From positions 1,667,459-1,731,458 of the forward strand of contig NZ_QXHD01000004.1 in NCBI RefSeq assembly GCF_011009555.1: a stretch of DNA of 64,000 bases, in the 5' to 3' direction. Both the position numbers and the translations under genes were made by a program. Every line of letters begins with the position of its first letter. Positions within the stretch are counted from its first letter, which is position 1. This document shows positions 29,697 through 38,369 of the stretch, one piece after another. Source of the stretch: Adonisia turfae CCMR0081. Its GTDB lineage: Bacteria; Cyanobacteriota; Cyanobacteriia; Phormidesmidales; Phormidesmidaceae. The notes beneath the pieces were generated by a model, which saw only the letters and a list, made by a program, of their open reading frames with translations, had not been told where the DNA came from and ran no database searches.

Positions 29697-30917
29697 CTAG
29701 CTGTTGTAATAGTCCTGACCGTTACGACCATTGGGGACATGGGCAGGCAGTTTTGGCTGTTGATCATCAATGGGGGTTAACCAGCGGGGCAAGGTTTGCA
29801 GGTGCCCTGCAGAGCCTGGGTGGGTCATGGCCTGGGCTTCAATGGCGCACACATCTTCGTAACTCAGAGCAAGCTCACTCTGAAGATGCTGTAGCCACTT
29901 TTTTAGCGGTTTGCCCAAGGGGTTTTCCAGTTCTAAAGCGGCTAGCATGGCCTGTCGATAGCGATCGCAACTGTCCTTATGGTGGGCGTAGGGAGCCATC
30001 ACATTGGCTTCAATTTCTTGGCTCTGGTAAACGCTAATGCCCAGCTGATGGCGTAGAAATTCTAAAATGTTGCGGCTGGCGGGTGGAATATGGCCCTGAT
30101 GGCGGTGGGCATATTCCTCAAGGCTACTGCGATATTCCCGTTCAGGAGAATAGGGAGGAACGGCTAGCAGTGGGGTGTCGGCTGTTTCGTTGTGGGTGTA
30201 GAGAGCAATGGGAAAGATGTCCGTATGGCTCTCACTGAGTGCCCGCGCCAGGTAAGTTTGTAAGTCATCGATGGAGATACCCCCATCGGCATCCGTATCG
30301 GCTAATCCTGTGGTAATCCCCTCAATCAAATAGTGAGTGTAGAGAGATAGACCTAAATCGACGGTGGGCCAAGGGTTTGCGGAGCTAGCTAAGGCTGTGA
30401 GCAGGGCACAGTTGCAGTCTGCCAAATGGGGCATTGGTAAGTGACCGTTGGGAGACATTCCCCCTTGTAGCATAGTTGGATTATCAATGTTGCTTTGGGG
30501 TAAAGAACTCCAAAGACAATCTAGTATCATGACTCGATTAAGCCCCTCCTGTAGTGACGGTAGGGCCTGGCGAATATAGTCACTGGAGATGGCTGTGGTA
30601 GCAACGGCATGGGGGTCAGTGTCGCTGGCGGGCAGATAAATAGCCCCCGTGCGGGGATCAAGCACACCATAGCCAGTGTAGTAAATCAGACAGAGATCAT
30701 CGTGACGGCAGCGATAGGTCATCAGCGCAATGGCATGGCGCATCTGTCGCAGATTGGGGTTGATTAGGGTGATGATCTGATCATCCCGCAGCCCCTCTAA
30801 ATCAACTAATAGCGCTTTCCTGAGGGCAGTGACGTTTGCGATCGCAGGAGACTCTTCCATAGTGTCTATAGCCAATTCATCCGTGCTTACCGCGATCAGC
30901 AATATGTGTTTGCCCAT
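29697..30917 (-). CDS. Caspase-like (orthocaspase) protein lacking both catalytic residues
   Basis: The p20-like fold is clear: MGKHILLIAVS, LCLIYYTGYGVLD, VMILDCLWSS. Active orthocaspases have a His-Gly pair (SGHG) and a Cys in DxC. Here the His is Tyr83 (YTGYG) and the catalytic Cys position is Leu135 (DCLW; the Cys sits one residue early). Both dyad residues are therefore replaced, making this a pseudoprotease. DTDADGGISIDDL resembles a calcium loop. About 150 C-terminal residues of unknown type follow. The start is set at 30917, where GGGAG precedes MGKH; a longer frame to 31058 lacks support. It is 147 bp upstream of the translocase-HEAT gene, same strand. Confidence 0.75.
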   Translation of the reverse strand: MGKHILLIAVSTDELAIDTMEESPAIANVTALRKALLVDLEGLRDDQIITLINPNLRQMRHAIALMTYRCRHDDLCLIYYTGYGVLDPRTGAIYLPASDTDPHAVATTAISSDYIRQALPSLQEGLNRVMILDCLWSSLPQSNIDNPTMLQGGMSPNGHLPMPHLADCNCALLTALASSANPWPTVDLGLSLYTHYLIEGITTGLADTDADGGISIDDLQTYLARALSESHTDIFPIALYTHNETADTPLLAVPPYSPEREYRSSLEEYAHRHQGHIPPASRNILEFLRHQLGISVYQSQEIEANVMAPYAHHKDSCDRYRQAMLAALELENPLGKPLKKWLQHLQSELALSYEDVCAIEAQAMTHPGSAGHLQTLPRWLTPIDDQQPKLPAHVPNGRNGQDYYNS

Positions 30918-31151
30918 ATCTCCCAATCTCCCTAAAGGGTTGAATAAACAGCGTTTTAGGTCTGTTAGTAATGCTGTTATTTGAAATATTTCTGAAATGT
31001 TTCTGTTTAATTGCCTGTTTTGCCCGTATGTATAAAAATTTTCGAGGGACATTCTCACTTTCCGGGATGCTTCACCTTAAGAAACCTAGTTTCTTAAATT
31101 GGTTTCTTGAAGTTGATGTGTTCGAAGGTAGGGTTCTGGAATAAAATAATG

Positions 31152-31202
31152 GGCCACCCCCATTGCTGGGGGCTACCCCATGATTGGGGCTACCCCATGA
31201 TT
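31152..31202 (+). repeat. 17-bp tandem repeat in the ilvH leader
   Basis: GGGGCTACCCCATGATT occurs twice in perfect tandem (31169-31185, 31186-31202), with a decayed third copy just before. Each unit holds GGGG-CTA-CCCC, which can pair with itself or with its neighbour. The block ends 28 bp before the ilvH start codon. Confidence 0.85.
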
Positions 31203-31229
31203 GGATCCATCTCCATCACTGTTCCTCCC

Positions 31230-31760
31230 ATGAAACACACCCTTTCTGTTTTGGTCGAAGATGAAGCAGGCGTTCTGACTCGCATTGCTGGATTGTTTGC
31301 CCGCCGTGGTTTCAACATCGAGAGTCTGGCTGTCGGACCGGCTGAACAGGCAGGTATCTCTCGCATCACCATGGTGGTGCCAGGAGATGACGGTGTCATT
31401 GAGCAATTGACCAAGCAGCTCTACAAGCTCATCAATGTGCTCAAGGTGAACGACATTACTGAGAAGCCCTGTGTTGAGCGCGAGCTGATGTTGCTAAAGG
31501 TCAATGCAACTAGCAGCACGCGGGCTGAGATTATCAATTTTGCCCAAATTTTCCGGGCTCGTGTGGTGGACGTTTCAGACGAGTCGCTGACCATTGAAGT
31601 GGTTGGCGATCCAGGCAAAATGGTGGCTATTGTTCAGGTATTAGATCGCTTTGGTGTGCGTGAGATTGCCCGCACTGGCAAAATTGCCCTCACCCGTGAG
31701 TCTGGAGTCAACACGGAATACCTGAAAGCCAAAGCACCCATGAGTGCAGTCATCGGTTAG
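31230..31760 (+). CDS. ilvH: Acetolactate synthase small (regulatory) subunit
   Basis: The protein starts [33 protein letters not shown], the ACT domain that binds valine and mediates feedback control of acetolactate synthase. The second half ([33 protein letters not shown]) is the standard C-terminal domain. The enzyme makes acetolactate and acetohydroxybutyrate for valine, leucine and isoleucine. The start is ATG 31230: homologues begin here, and the frame to 31107 reads through the tandem repeat. The large subunit is not adjacent. Length (176) is normal. Confidence 0.95.
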   Translation: MKHTLSVLVEDEAGVLTRIAGLFARRGFNIESLAVGPAEQAGISRITMVVPGDDGVIEQLTKQLYKLINVLKVNDITEKPCVERELMLLKVNATSSTRAEIINFAQIFRARVVDVSDESLTIEVVGDPGKMVAIVQVLDRFGVREIARTGKIALTRESGVNTEYLKAKAPMSAVIG

Positions 31761-31772
31761 ATGGTGCAAACC

Positions 31773-31810
31773 GTAGGGGCGCATACGCCTATAACCTGCG
31801 CCCTTGCCCC
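31773..31810. repeat. Diverged GTAGGGGCG palindromic repeat between convergent genes
   Basis: GTAGGGGCGCATACGCC... followed by ...TGCGCCCTTGCCCC: imperfect, but of the same kind and in the same position (between convergent ilvH and the LpxB-like gene) as the repeats at 7455 and 9409. Confidence 0.45.
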
Positions 31811-31815
31811 TTGAT

Positions 31816-33021
31816 TTAGGCAGCCAATAGCAGTTTTTTGAGCAAAATTTCAGCAATACGCTTGCCCGCTCCGGGAGGACCCATGCGGTGCAAGCCATTT
31901 TTATAAATGATAGCCTGGCGTTCTGGGTCATTTAAGATGGCGGTGAGCATTTGGTTGATCTGGCTTGGGTGCTCCACCAGGGTGACCGATGGGCCAAGGT
32001 GGCGAGCCTGGGCTTGGGCAAAACTTAGGGTGAATTGAGGGCCATTGCCCGGCAGGGTGAGTACGGGTTTACCTAAGCCAACAAACTGTTCGGTGGCCGT
32101 ACCGGCGGTTGCGATCGCAACGTTAGCCTGATAGGCATAATCCACAAATAACCCCTGATCAAGCTGTAGCCTATGCTGACCTCGTTGATGGTCCTGTCCT
32201 GTAAACTGCCAACCATAATGAGTGAGCGTTTCCGTCAGCATTTCCATATCTAAGCTGGGCGCAGCGGCGGTCAAAAAAGTGGTTGGCTCATGTCTATGGC
32301 GAGTCAGGTCATCCACACCCTGGAGTAACCGCTGCCAATTTTCATAGGCTTCAGGTACACGGGAACCCGGCAATAACAAAACAGTGAGACCTTGTTGGTG
32401 GGCCTGTTGACTGGTAGGAATGGCAAACCCATCCATCATCGGGTTGCCTGCATCATAGGCTTCTACGGCCCAGCGATGTAATCGTTGAGTGGTAATACCA
32501 TCGCGGGGGAATACACAGGCACTACGTTTCATTAGCCAGCGCTCCCAAGGCATGTAAACGCAGGTCCGTTGAAAGTCCAGGACGTCAAGCAACGTTGATT
32601 TTACTAGGCATGTGCCCTGCTCGTCCCGCACGTGGTATTCAGACTTGGCAGTGCCAACGAACCCATATGAATGGCGGCTGAGCCAGCCAAATAGTAGCGG
32701 CACGATATCCCCTACCGCCAGCACCACATCATCTGGATTCAGCCACTTTCCCATAGCCCGTAGCTGCGCAATCGTCAGCTGAAGCAACCCCCCCTGCAAA
32801 TCCCGAGCCAGCTGCTGACTGTCCATATATATAAAGCCACCGGAGGGCATTTTCTTCGTGGGGCCAATAATTTCAATGCCTAATTTCTGATATTGCCGAC
32901 CCTCACCCACAATGGGTAAGGCTGCCATCTTTAGATGAGGGGCTAACCCTTGCAGAGCCTGCAAAATTCTGATGGCGATCAGATCTTCCCCGTGCCCATT
33001 ACTGATACAAAGTAGCCTCAT
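31816..33021 (-). CDS. Lipid-A-disaccharide synthase-related glycosyltransferase
   Basis: The 401-residue protein starts MRLLCISNGHGEDLIAIRILQAL and has LLLPGSRVPEAYENW and IATAGTATEQFVGLGKPVLTLPGNGPQFT, the pattern of the LpxB-related GT-B family found throughout cyanobacteria. These proteins differ from true LpxB, which transfers UDP-diacylglucosamine in lipid A synthesis, and their product is unknown. The start at ATG 33021 is preferred to the upstream start at 33033, because homologues begin MRLLC-like. It is divergent from the small gene at 33144. Confidence 0.85.
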   Translation of the reverse strand: MRLLCISNGHGEDLIAIRILQALQGLAPHLKMAALPIVGEGRQYQKLGIEIIGPTKKMPSGGFIYMDSQQLARDLQGGLLQLTIAQLRAMGKWLNPDDVVLAVGDIVPLLFGWLSRHSYGFVGTAKSEYHVRDEQGTCLVKSTLLDVLDFQRTCVYMPWERWLMKRSACVFPRDGITTQRLHRWAVEAYDAGNPMMDGFAIPTSQQAHQQGLTVLLLPGSRVPEAYENWQRLLQGVDDLTRHRHEPTTFLTAAAPSLDMEMLTETLTHYGWQFTGQDHQRGQHRLQLDQGLFVDYAYQANVAIATAGTATEQFVGLGKPVLTLPGNGPQFTLSFAQAQARHLGPSVTLVEHPSQINQMLTAILNDPERQAIIYKNGLHRMGPPGAGKRIAEILLKKLLLAA

Positions 33022-33143
33022 GACAGCGACCAACCCTGAGTTAAGTCGGCTTGTCTGTGAGAAAACTTGTCAAAATTAAACATCAACCCTGGCATGTAAT
33101 AGTGATAATGGAAACGAGAATGTTAAAACAATATTAAAATTGC

Positions 33144-33353
33144 ATGTCTCCTTTTCTGCTTCGTCAACTTTGGTCTGTGATTGATGCCGCCCACAGCAAC
33201 TATATTCTCAGCCTAGACGATCAGGGGCTGACCAACTGGGTGATAGAGCAGCTATGTCATCAGTCTCCTCTAGATACAGTTGAATTGAGCCAGGTCAACC
33301 ACTACATTCGCTCTAAGCTTCCCCTAATTCGAGATATTGCTCAGAATGAATAA
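33144..33353 (+). CDS. Small conserved-looking protein, 69 residues
   Basis: A soluble 69-residue protein (LLRQLWSVIDAAHSNYILSLDDQGLTNWVIEQL...VNHYIRSKLPLIRDIA). It is mostly helical and reads like the conserved small cyanobacterial proteins of unknown function. Codon use is normal and it shares a 122-bp divergent promoter region with the LpxB-like gene. No function can be given. Confidence 0.65.
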   Translation: MSPFLLRQLWSVIDAAHSNYILSLDDQGLTNWVIEQLCHQSPLDTVELSQVNHYIRSKLPLIRDIAQNE

Positions 33354-33757
33354 ACTTTCAATCATTTTTGTTTGGTAGGAATTAGAGATTCTCATAGTAA
33401 TAGACTTCATTTCCTAGTATTATTTCTATCGTTTCGATAGGTAACCTAAATAACACTGGTTAAGTAAGTCTTAAGTTTTACTCGATTTCAAAAATAGTGA
33501 TCTGCAATACAAAGTGCTGCTATCTCTTTGAAATCAATCCTTATTGCCCTCATATTCTTGCCATAACTGCCGCGTATTATACGTATTAATTCCTGGTAGG
33601 CGATAACATAACGTCTTAGAATGCATAAAAATCCAGCCTAGATACATTACATAAGTCGTGGATCGTGGTTCTGAAAACTGCATTGGTTCTCGATTTACAG
33701 GCTGTGTTTTTCCACTAAGCTGACTTGATTTATTCCAATGGAGTGTGTGAGGTAACT
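33354..33757. other. 404-bp upstream region of natF
   Basis: No gene is visible. A short inverted repeat (GTATTATACGTATTAAT) lies near 33574. I searched for GTA-N8-TAC and found only weak partial matches (GTA-N8-AAC at 33441), so no NtcA site can be claimed for natF itself. Confidence 0.5.
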
Positions 33758-34852
33758 ATGGCAAAAAGGGGTTCTTCATTAGCAGCATTACTTGCTGTTG
33801 CCCTACCGCTAGCTGCATGCGGTGGTGCTCAAGATGCTGTTGATACAGCTACTGATGCGGCTGGTGATGCTGTCGATACGGTTTCGAGTGCCGTTAGCGG
33901 TGGTAGCCGCCTAGAAACTGTTCTTAGTCGCGGCACCCTAAACTGCGGTGTTGATGGTGGTATTCCTGGATTCAGCTTTGTTGACGAGAGCGGTACTTAC
34001 TCCGGTTTGGATGTGGATGTCTGTAAGGCTGTTGCAGCTGCCTTGTTTGATGATCCTGAAGCCATTGAGTATCGCCGTCTAGATTCCACCGAGCGCTTTG
34101 AGGCCCTTAAGGGGGGTGAGGTGGACATGCTCTCCCGTAACACCACCTGGACCATCAGTCGCGACACATCTGTAGGTATGGAGTTTGCTCCTACTACATT
34201 CTTTGATGGTCAGGGCATGCTGGTACGTGCTGATAGTGGTGTTGAAACCCTTGAAGACATGGAAGGCCTATCCATTTGTGTTGAAACCGGTACCACTACT
34301 GAGCTCAACCTGACTGACCAGTTCCGCCAGCGTGGTGTTAGCTTTGAGCCCGTTGTCTTCCAAGATGCTGATGCTGGCTATGCTGCCTACGATGAAGGTC
34401 GTTGCGAAGGCTTTACCTCTGATAAGTCTCAGCTAATCGCTCGTCGCAGTACCCTCAGCGAGCCCGATGCTCATGTTCTGTTAGATGTCACCATGTCTAA
34501 GGAGCCTTTGGGACCGGTAACCATTAACAACGACTCTGCTTGGTTTGATACTGTCAAGTGGGTTACTTACGGTTTGATTCAGGCTGAAGAGTTTGGTCTA
34601 ACCTCTGAGAATATTGAAGAAGCCGTTAACAGCGAAGATCCCAACATTCTACGTTTCGTAGGTGCTGAAGGTACTTTGGGTGATGATATGGGTCTGCCCA
34701 ATGACTTTATGCTACGCGCTATTAAGCACGTTGGTAACTATGGCGAAATCTTTGAGCGCAACTTGGGTAAGGAATCCCAGTTTGAACTTGATCGTGGTCA
34801 GAATGCGCTTTGGACCGATGGTGGTTTGATGTATGCACCTCCCTTCCGCTAA
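33758..34852 (+). CDS. natF: Amino-acid ABC transporter substrate-binding lipoprotein (AapJ/NatF type)
   Basis: The N-terminus is a lipoprotein signal with the lipobox LAAC, so the 364-residue protein is anchored outside the plasma membrane. The rest is the general L-amino-acid binder fold (RGTLNCGVDGGIPGFSFVDESGTYSGLDVDVCKAVAAALF; LDSTERFEALKGGEVDMLSRNTTWTISRD), as in AapJ, BztA and Anabaena NatF. It delivers acidic and neutral (perhaps also basic) amino acids to the permeases encoded next. GTGAGG lies upstream of ATG 33758. A strong terminator separates it from natG, as expected when the binding protein is made in excess. Confidence 0.92.
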   Translation: MAKRGSSLAALLAVALPLAACGGAQDAVDTATDAAGDAVDTVSSAVSGGSRLETVLSRGTLNCGVDGGIPGFSFVDESGTYSGLDVDVCKAVAAALFDDPEAIEYRRLDSTERFEALKGGEVDMLSRNTTWTISRDTSVGMEFAPTTFFDGQGMLVRADSGVETLEDMEGLSICVETGTTTELNLTDQFRQRGVSFEPVVFQDADAGYAAYDEGRCEGFTSDKSQLIARRSTLSEPDAHVLLDVTMSKEPLGPVTINNDSAWFDTVKWVTYGLIQAEEFGLTSENIEEAVNSEDPNILRFVGAEGTLGDDMGLPNDFMLRAIKHVGNYGEIFERNLGKESQFELDRGQNALWTDGGLMYAPPFR

Positions 34853-34904
34853 ATAACTGAAACTATCTAATGGTGTTTTTTAACAACCAGCATTGGATAG
34901 TTTT

Positions 34905-34933
34905 TAGGGGCCTATTAGGCCCCTATTTTTTTA
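34905..34933 (+). terminator. Strong terminator between natF and natG
   Basis: TAGGGGCC-TATTA-GGCCCCTA followed by TTTTTTT. An outer stem (AACTATC with GATAGTT) can extend it. It should end most natF transcripts, so natG needs read-through or its own promoter (see 34960). Confidence 0.9.
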
Positions 34934-34959
34934 TTTCAAATGATGAAGTTAGTTGCACG

Positions 34960-35001
34960 GTAGCCCATCGTACTGCGGCACCTAAGGAATTACATTACGT
35001 T
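34960..35001 (+). promoter_or_regulatory. NtcA-activated promoter of natG (perfect consensus)
   Basis: GTAGCCCATCGTAC fits GTA-N8-TAC exactly (34960-34973). After exactly 22 bp comes TACGTT (34996-35001), which fits the TAN3T -10 box of class II NtcA promoters. Transcription would run into natG, whose start is at 35214. Confidence 0.85.
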
Positions 35002-35213
35002 TACTAACAGTTTTTGTGGCCTGGGCAAAAAAGCTAGAATCTCCTATCGTCACCCCCCTATGATGATTGAACTTAGGTGTTGATGATAAGAGCTTTGTTC
35101 GTATATACATATGTCTTTCCCAGAGCACAGCTGAGAATCAGAGCACATTTGAGAATTTAATGTGCGATGTGGTTTAAATTTGCTTTTGCTAAGCCTTTAG
35201 TTGTTCCTATGTT

Positions 35214-36662
35214 ATGACCAGTCGAAGTAACAGTCCAATTTCTGGTATCCAATCTCTATTCCGTGATGAACGCTTTTGGAAGATTGCGTTCCAAGCGCTG
35301 ATTGTGTTGTTTGTGGTGAATTTGCTCTGGCATTTCTCAGCCACGCTCAATGACAACATGCTGGGTCGAGGTATTCAATTTGGCTTTGGTTTTCTCAAGA
35401 ATTCAGCCGGATTTGGGATTGGTGAAAGCCTTTTGGACTATAAGGCGCAGGATACCTACACTAAGGTTATCCAGGTGGGTATCATCAATTCTCTGCGAGT
35501 GATGATTGTCGGTGTGATTCTGGCAACTACGGTTGGGATCACCGCTGGAGTAGCCAGTTTCTCTGATAATTGGCTACTTTACAAAATTAGTCGAGCCTAT
35601 GTAGGACTGGTGCGTAATGTACCGCTCTTGCTCCAGTTGTTTTTCTGGTATTTGGCGGTTTTCTTTAGTTTTCCTGCACCGAGGAGCCCGTTTATTTTTC
35701 CCAATGCCAATGCTAGCTGGCTGGTACTGAGCAAAAAAGGAATATATTTGCCGGGGCCATCGTTTACACCAGCAACGTGGACTAGTTTGATTTTGTTGGC
35801 TGTGTCCTTGCTTTTGATTGGCGTGTTGATGCGCTCGATTGGGGTCATTCGTGCTGGCCGCTATCAGGGCGGCATAGGACCGTTACTCAACTATGGCTTT
35901 AGCATTCTTTTGATCCCTATTTTGGTATTGGCTGAGTTCTTTCTGCTGTTCAACTGGAATGCGGGTAAGGGGGTTTATTTTAAAGGTGCATTACCCGCGC
36001 TATTCTCTAGCTCTCAAGGCCTATGGGTGATTGTGCTGCTAGTGATGATTGTGCCTTTGGTATTGCTGAACCGCTGGCGGACACAGCTGATTGTAGAGCA
36101 GGGACAGTCGGGTAAACCACAGCTGATTGCGATCGCAGGTCTACTGCTCCTCGGCGTCCTCATTATTCTCTTTGCCCTCGGCTGGGAAGCACCCGTTGCT
36201 GGTGTCAGAGATGACGGTACATTTAGCGGCGGTGTTACTGGCGGTCTGAGGCTGTCGTTAGAATATTCCGCCATTGTGACGGGGTTAACCTTTTACACCG
36301 GAGCCTTTATTGCTGAGATTGTTCGGGCCGGAATTCAATCGGTTTCTCAAGGCCAGTGGGAAGCCGCCCGTTCTCTAGGGCTGTCATCAGGTTTAGCCAT
36401 GCGTATGGTGGTGTTTCCCCAGGCATTACGGGTGATTATTCCCCCACTCAACAGTGAATTTGCCAACCTGGCTAAGAACTCCAGTTTGGCCTTGGCCATT
36501 GGTTATCCCGACCTATATTCCGTGGCCAACACCACCTTTAACCAAACGGGGCGACCGGTCGAAGTCTTTTTACTGATGATGGCCACTTATCTCATCATCA
36601 ACCTTTTGATTTCAGTAAATATGAATCAACTCAACAGTGCTGTGCAATTTAAGGAGCGGTAG
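35214..36662 (+). CDS. natG: Amino-acid ABC transporter permease (AapQ/NatG type)
   Basis: This 482-residue membrane protein has the layout of the first permease of general amino-acid transporters. An N-terminal span is followed by the conserved VGIINSLRVMIVGVILATTVGITAGVA and GLVRNVPLLLQLFFWYLAVFF, an inserted hydrophobic middle, then the EAA-type loop QWEAARSLGLSSGLAMRMVVFPQALRVIIPPLNSEF that contacts the ATPase. It pairs with NatH, five bases downstream, to form the channel. A perfect NtcA promoter lies upstream, so expression should rise when combined nitrogen is scarce. Confidence 0.92.
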   Translation: MTSRSNSPISGIQSLFRDERFWKIAFQALIVLFVVNLLWHFSATLNDNMLGRGIQFGFGFLKNSAGFGIGESLLDYKAQDTYTKVIQVGIINSLRVMIVGVILATTVGITAGVASFSDNWLLYKISRAYVGLVRNVPLLLQLFFWYLAVFFSFPAPRSPFIFPNANASWLVLSKKGIYLPGPSFTPATWTSLILLAVSLLLIGVLMRSIGVIRAGRYQGGIGPLLNYGFSILLIPILVLAEFFLLFNWNAGKGVYFKGALPALFSSSQGLWVIVLLVMIVPLVLLNRWRTQLIVEQGQSGKPQLIAIAGLLLLGVLIILFALGWEAPVAGVRDDGTFSGGVTGGLRLSLEYSAIVTGLTFYTGAFIAEIVRAGIQSVSQGQWEAARSLGLSSGLAMRMVVFPQALRVIIPPLNSEFANLAKNSSLALAIGYPDLYSVANTTFNQTGRPVEVFLLMMATYLIINLLISVNMNQLNSAVQFKER

Positions 36663-36667
36663 AGGCG

Positions 36668-38263
36668 ATGACAACAACGTCACCTGATTCACCTTTGGTA
36701 GTTGACGCTAGCCCGCCGCCCATTGCCCAAGCAGGTCCGGTAGCCTGGCTGCGTAAGCATTTGTTCAACACCTGGTACAACGCGTTGCTAACAGTCGTGT
36801 TGGTCGGCATCATGCTGGCAGCACTATGGGGCATGCTCAACTGGGCGATTCGACTGGCTGAGTGGGCCGTAATCCCCAACAACCTGGCCTTATTTATGTC
36901 AGGGTTATACCCATCGGAGATCCGTTCACGTATTTGGGTCATCCTTGCTGTCAATGTTGCCATGGGCGGTTTTACCTGGGGACTGCTAGCGCGTAACCAA
37001 AGCAAGCTCTTGGGTCGCAGCGGGCTGATCACCGTCGCTATTCTTTGCGCTGGCCTGATTATTTTGCCACTGACTCGGCCATCGGCCCTGACATTGATTG
37101 GTATGGTGGTGCTCACCCTGGCCTGTGCCTGGGGGGCTAAAACTATTGGCCAACGGAAGCTGACCCTCAGTCAGTTTTTGTCGGCGGGTTGGTTTTTTGC
37201 TTACTCTATTTCGCTGCTGATTCTAGCAGGGGGAGATATTCGCAACAGCCTGATCTTTTTGGTACTCACCGTTGGCGCGAGTATTTGGCTAGCCTCAATG
37301 GCACTTAAACTGTTAGCCAATTCTTCAATTATTGATGCCGTTAGCCTTAACCCGATTGGCATTTGGCTGATGCGCATTGTCTGGTTTGCGGGCAGTGTAG
37401 CACTGTTCTGGCCAGTGTATGGGTTCTTAAATGTGCCGCTACCCCTAAAGCTGCTTACATTGGTTACCTATATTTCCTTTGTGTCGCTGCTGGTGCCAAT
37501 TTTGGCTGAGCGTAAAACCCTGACTACATTTGTCATTGCTGTCGTTGCCTTTGGCTTAGGCTGCTTTGCCATCAGTTCTATATTTGATCTTGCTGGCGGC
37601 TTTTTTGGGCTAAAGCCTATTGGCACTAACAATTGGGGTGGTTTAACCCTGACGCTGTTTCTTGCCATTACTGGTATTGCCCTATGTTTTCCCATTGGTG
37701 TGTTAATGGCCCTGGGTCGGCGCAGCAGTCTACCCATCATCAAGGGATTATCCGTTGCCTACATTGAGCTGATTCGTGGTGTACCTCTGATTTCCATACT
37801 GTTTATGGGGCAGGTAATGATTCCGCTGTTTTTACCTGAGGGTGTGCGACCAGACAACATTGTGCGGGCCATTGTGGGTTTGACCCTGTTTAGTTCAGCC
37901 TATCTGGCAGAGAATGTGAGGGCCGGTTTGCAGGCTATTCCCCGAGGTCAATTTGAAGCTGCAGCCTCGTTAGGACTGAATAGCCCCTTAACATTGGCCT
38001 TGATTGTCCTACCTCAGGCTTTAAAGACCGCAATTCCTGCGATTGTGGGCCAGTTTATCAGCCTTTTCCAGGACACCACACTGCTGGGCATTGTAGGTCT
38101 GGTGGAACTATTGGGTATCAGTAACAGTATTTTGGCTAACCCCAAGTATTTGGGAGATTACTCCGAAGTGTATCTGTTTATTGCCGTGCTCTATTGGTTC
38201 TTTTGCTATGCCATGTCCTTGGGCAGTCGACGAATTGAGCAGGCCTTAAACACTGAACGTTAA
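36668..38263 (+). CDS. natH: Amino-acid ABC transporter permease (AapM/NatH type)
   Basis: The second permease, 531 residues. Several extra N-terminal spans (about 40-330) precede the conserved core LTLFLAITGIALCFPIGVLMALGRRS, YIELIRGVPLISILFMGQVMIPLFL and the ATPase-contact loop QFEAAASLGLNSPLTLALIVLPQALKTAIPAIVGQF. It starts five bases after natG with a GGAG ribosome site, so the two are translated from one mRNA. Partner of NatF, NatG and the following ATPase in uptake of polar amino acids. Confidence 0.92.
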   Translation: MTTTSPDSPLVVDASPPPIAQAGPVAWLRKHLFNTWYNALLTVVLVGIMLAALWGMLNWAIRLAEWAVIPNNLALFMSGLYPSEIRSRIWVILAVNVAMGGFTWGLLARNQSKLLGRSGLITVAILCAGLIILPLTRPSALTLIGMVVLTLACAWGAKTIGQRKLTLSQFLSAGWFFAYSISLLILAGGDIRNSLIFLVLTVGASIWLASMALKLLANSSIIDAVSLNPIGIWLMRIVWFAGSVALFWPVYGFLNVPLPLKLLTLVTYISFVSLLVPILAERKTLTTFVIAVVAFGLGCFAISSIFDLAGGFFGLKPIGTNNWGGLTLTLFLAITGIALCFPIGVLMALGRRSSLPIIKGLSVAYIELIRGVPLISILFMGQVMIPLFLPEGVRPDNIVRAIVGLTLFSSAYLAENVRAGLQAIPRGQFEAAASLGLNSPLTLALIVLPQALKTAIPAIVGQFISLFQDTTLLGIVGLVELLGISNSILANPKYLGDYSEVYLFIAVLYWFFCYAMSLGSRRIEQALNTER

Positions 38264-38369
38264 GTACTAATCGATTCGATGTTAAATCCCGTGTCGTCCA
38301 CCACAGCGCCACGGGTAGTAAATGCCAAAATAGTCCTGGGGTTTTTCCCCACCATGAGGAACCATAACG

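Noticed and set aside
29697..31058. Long form of the pseudo-caspase starting at 31058
   Set aside because: The extra 47 residues lack caspase features, while MGKHILLI at 30917 has a good ribosome site and matches usual caspase-like N-termini.
33441..33454. GTA-N8-AAC upstream of natF
   Set aside because: One mismatch and no -10 box at the proper distance.
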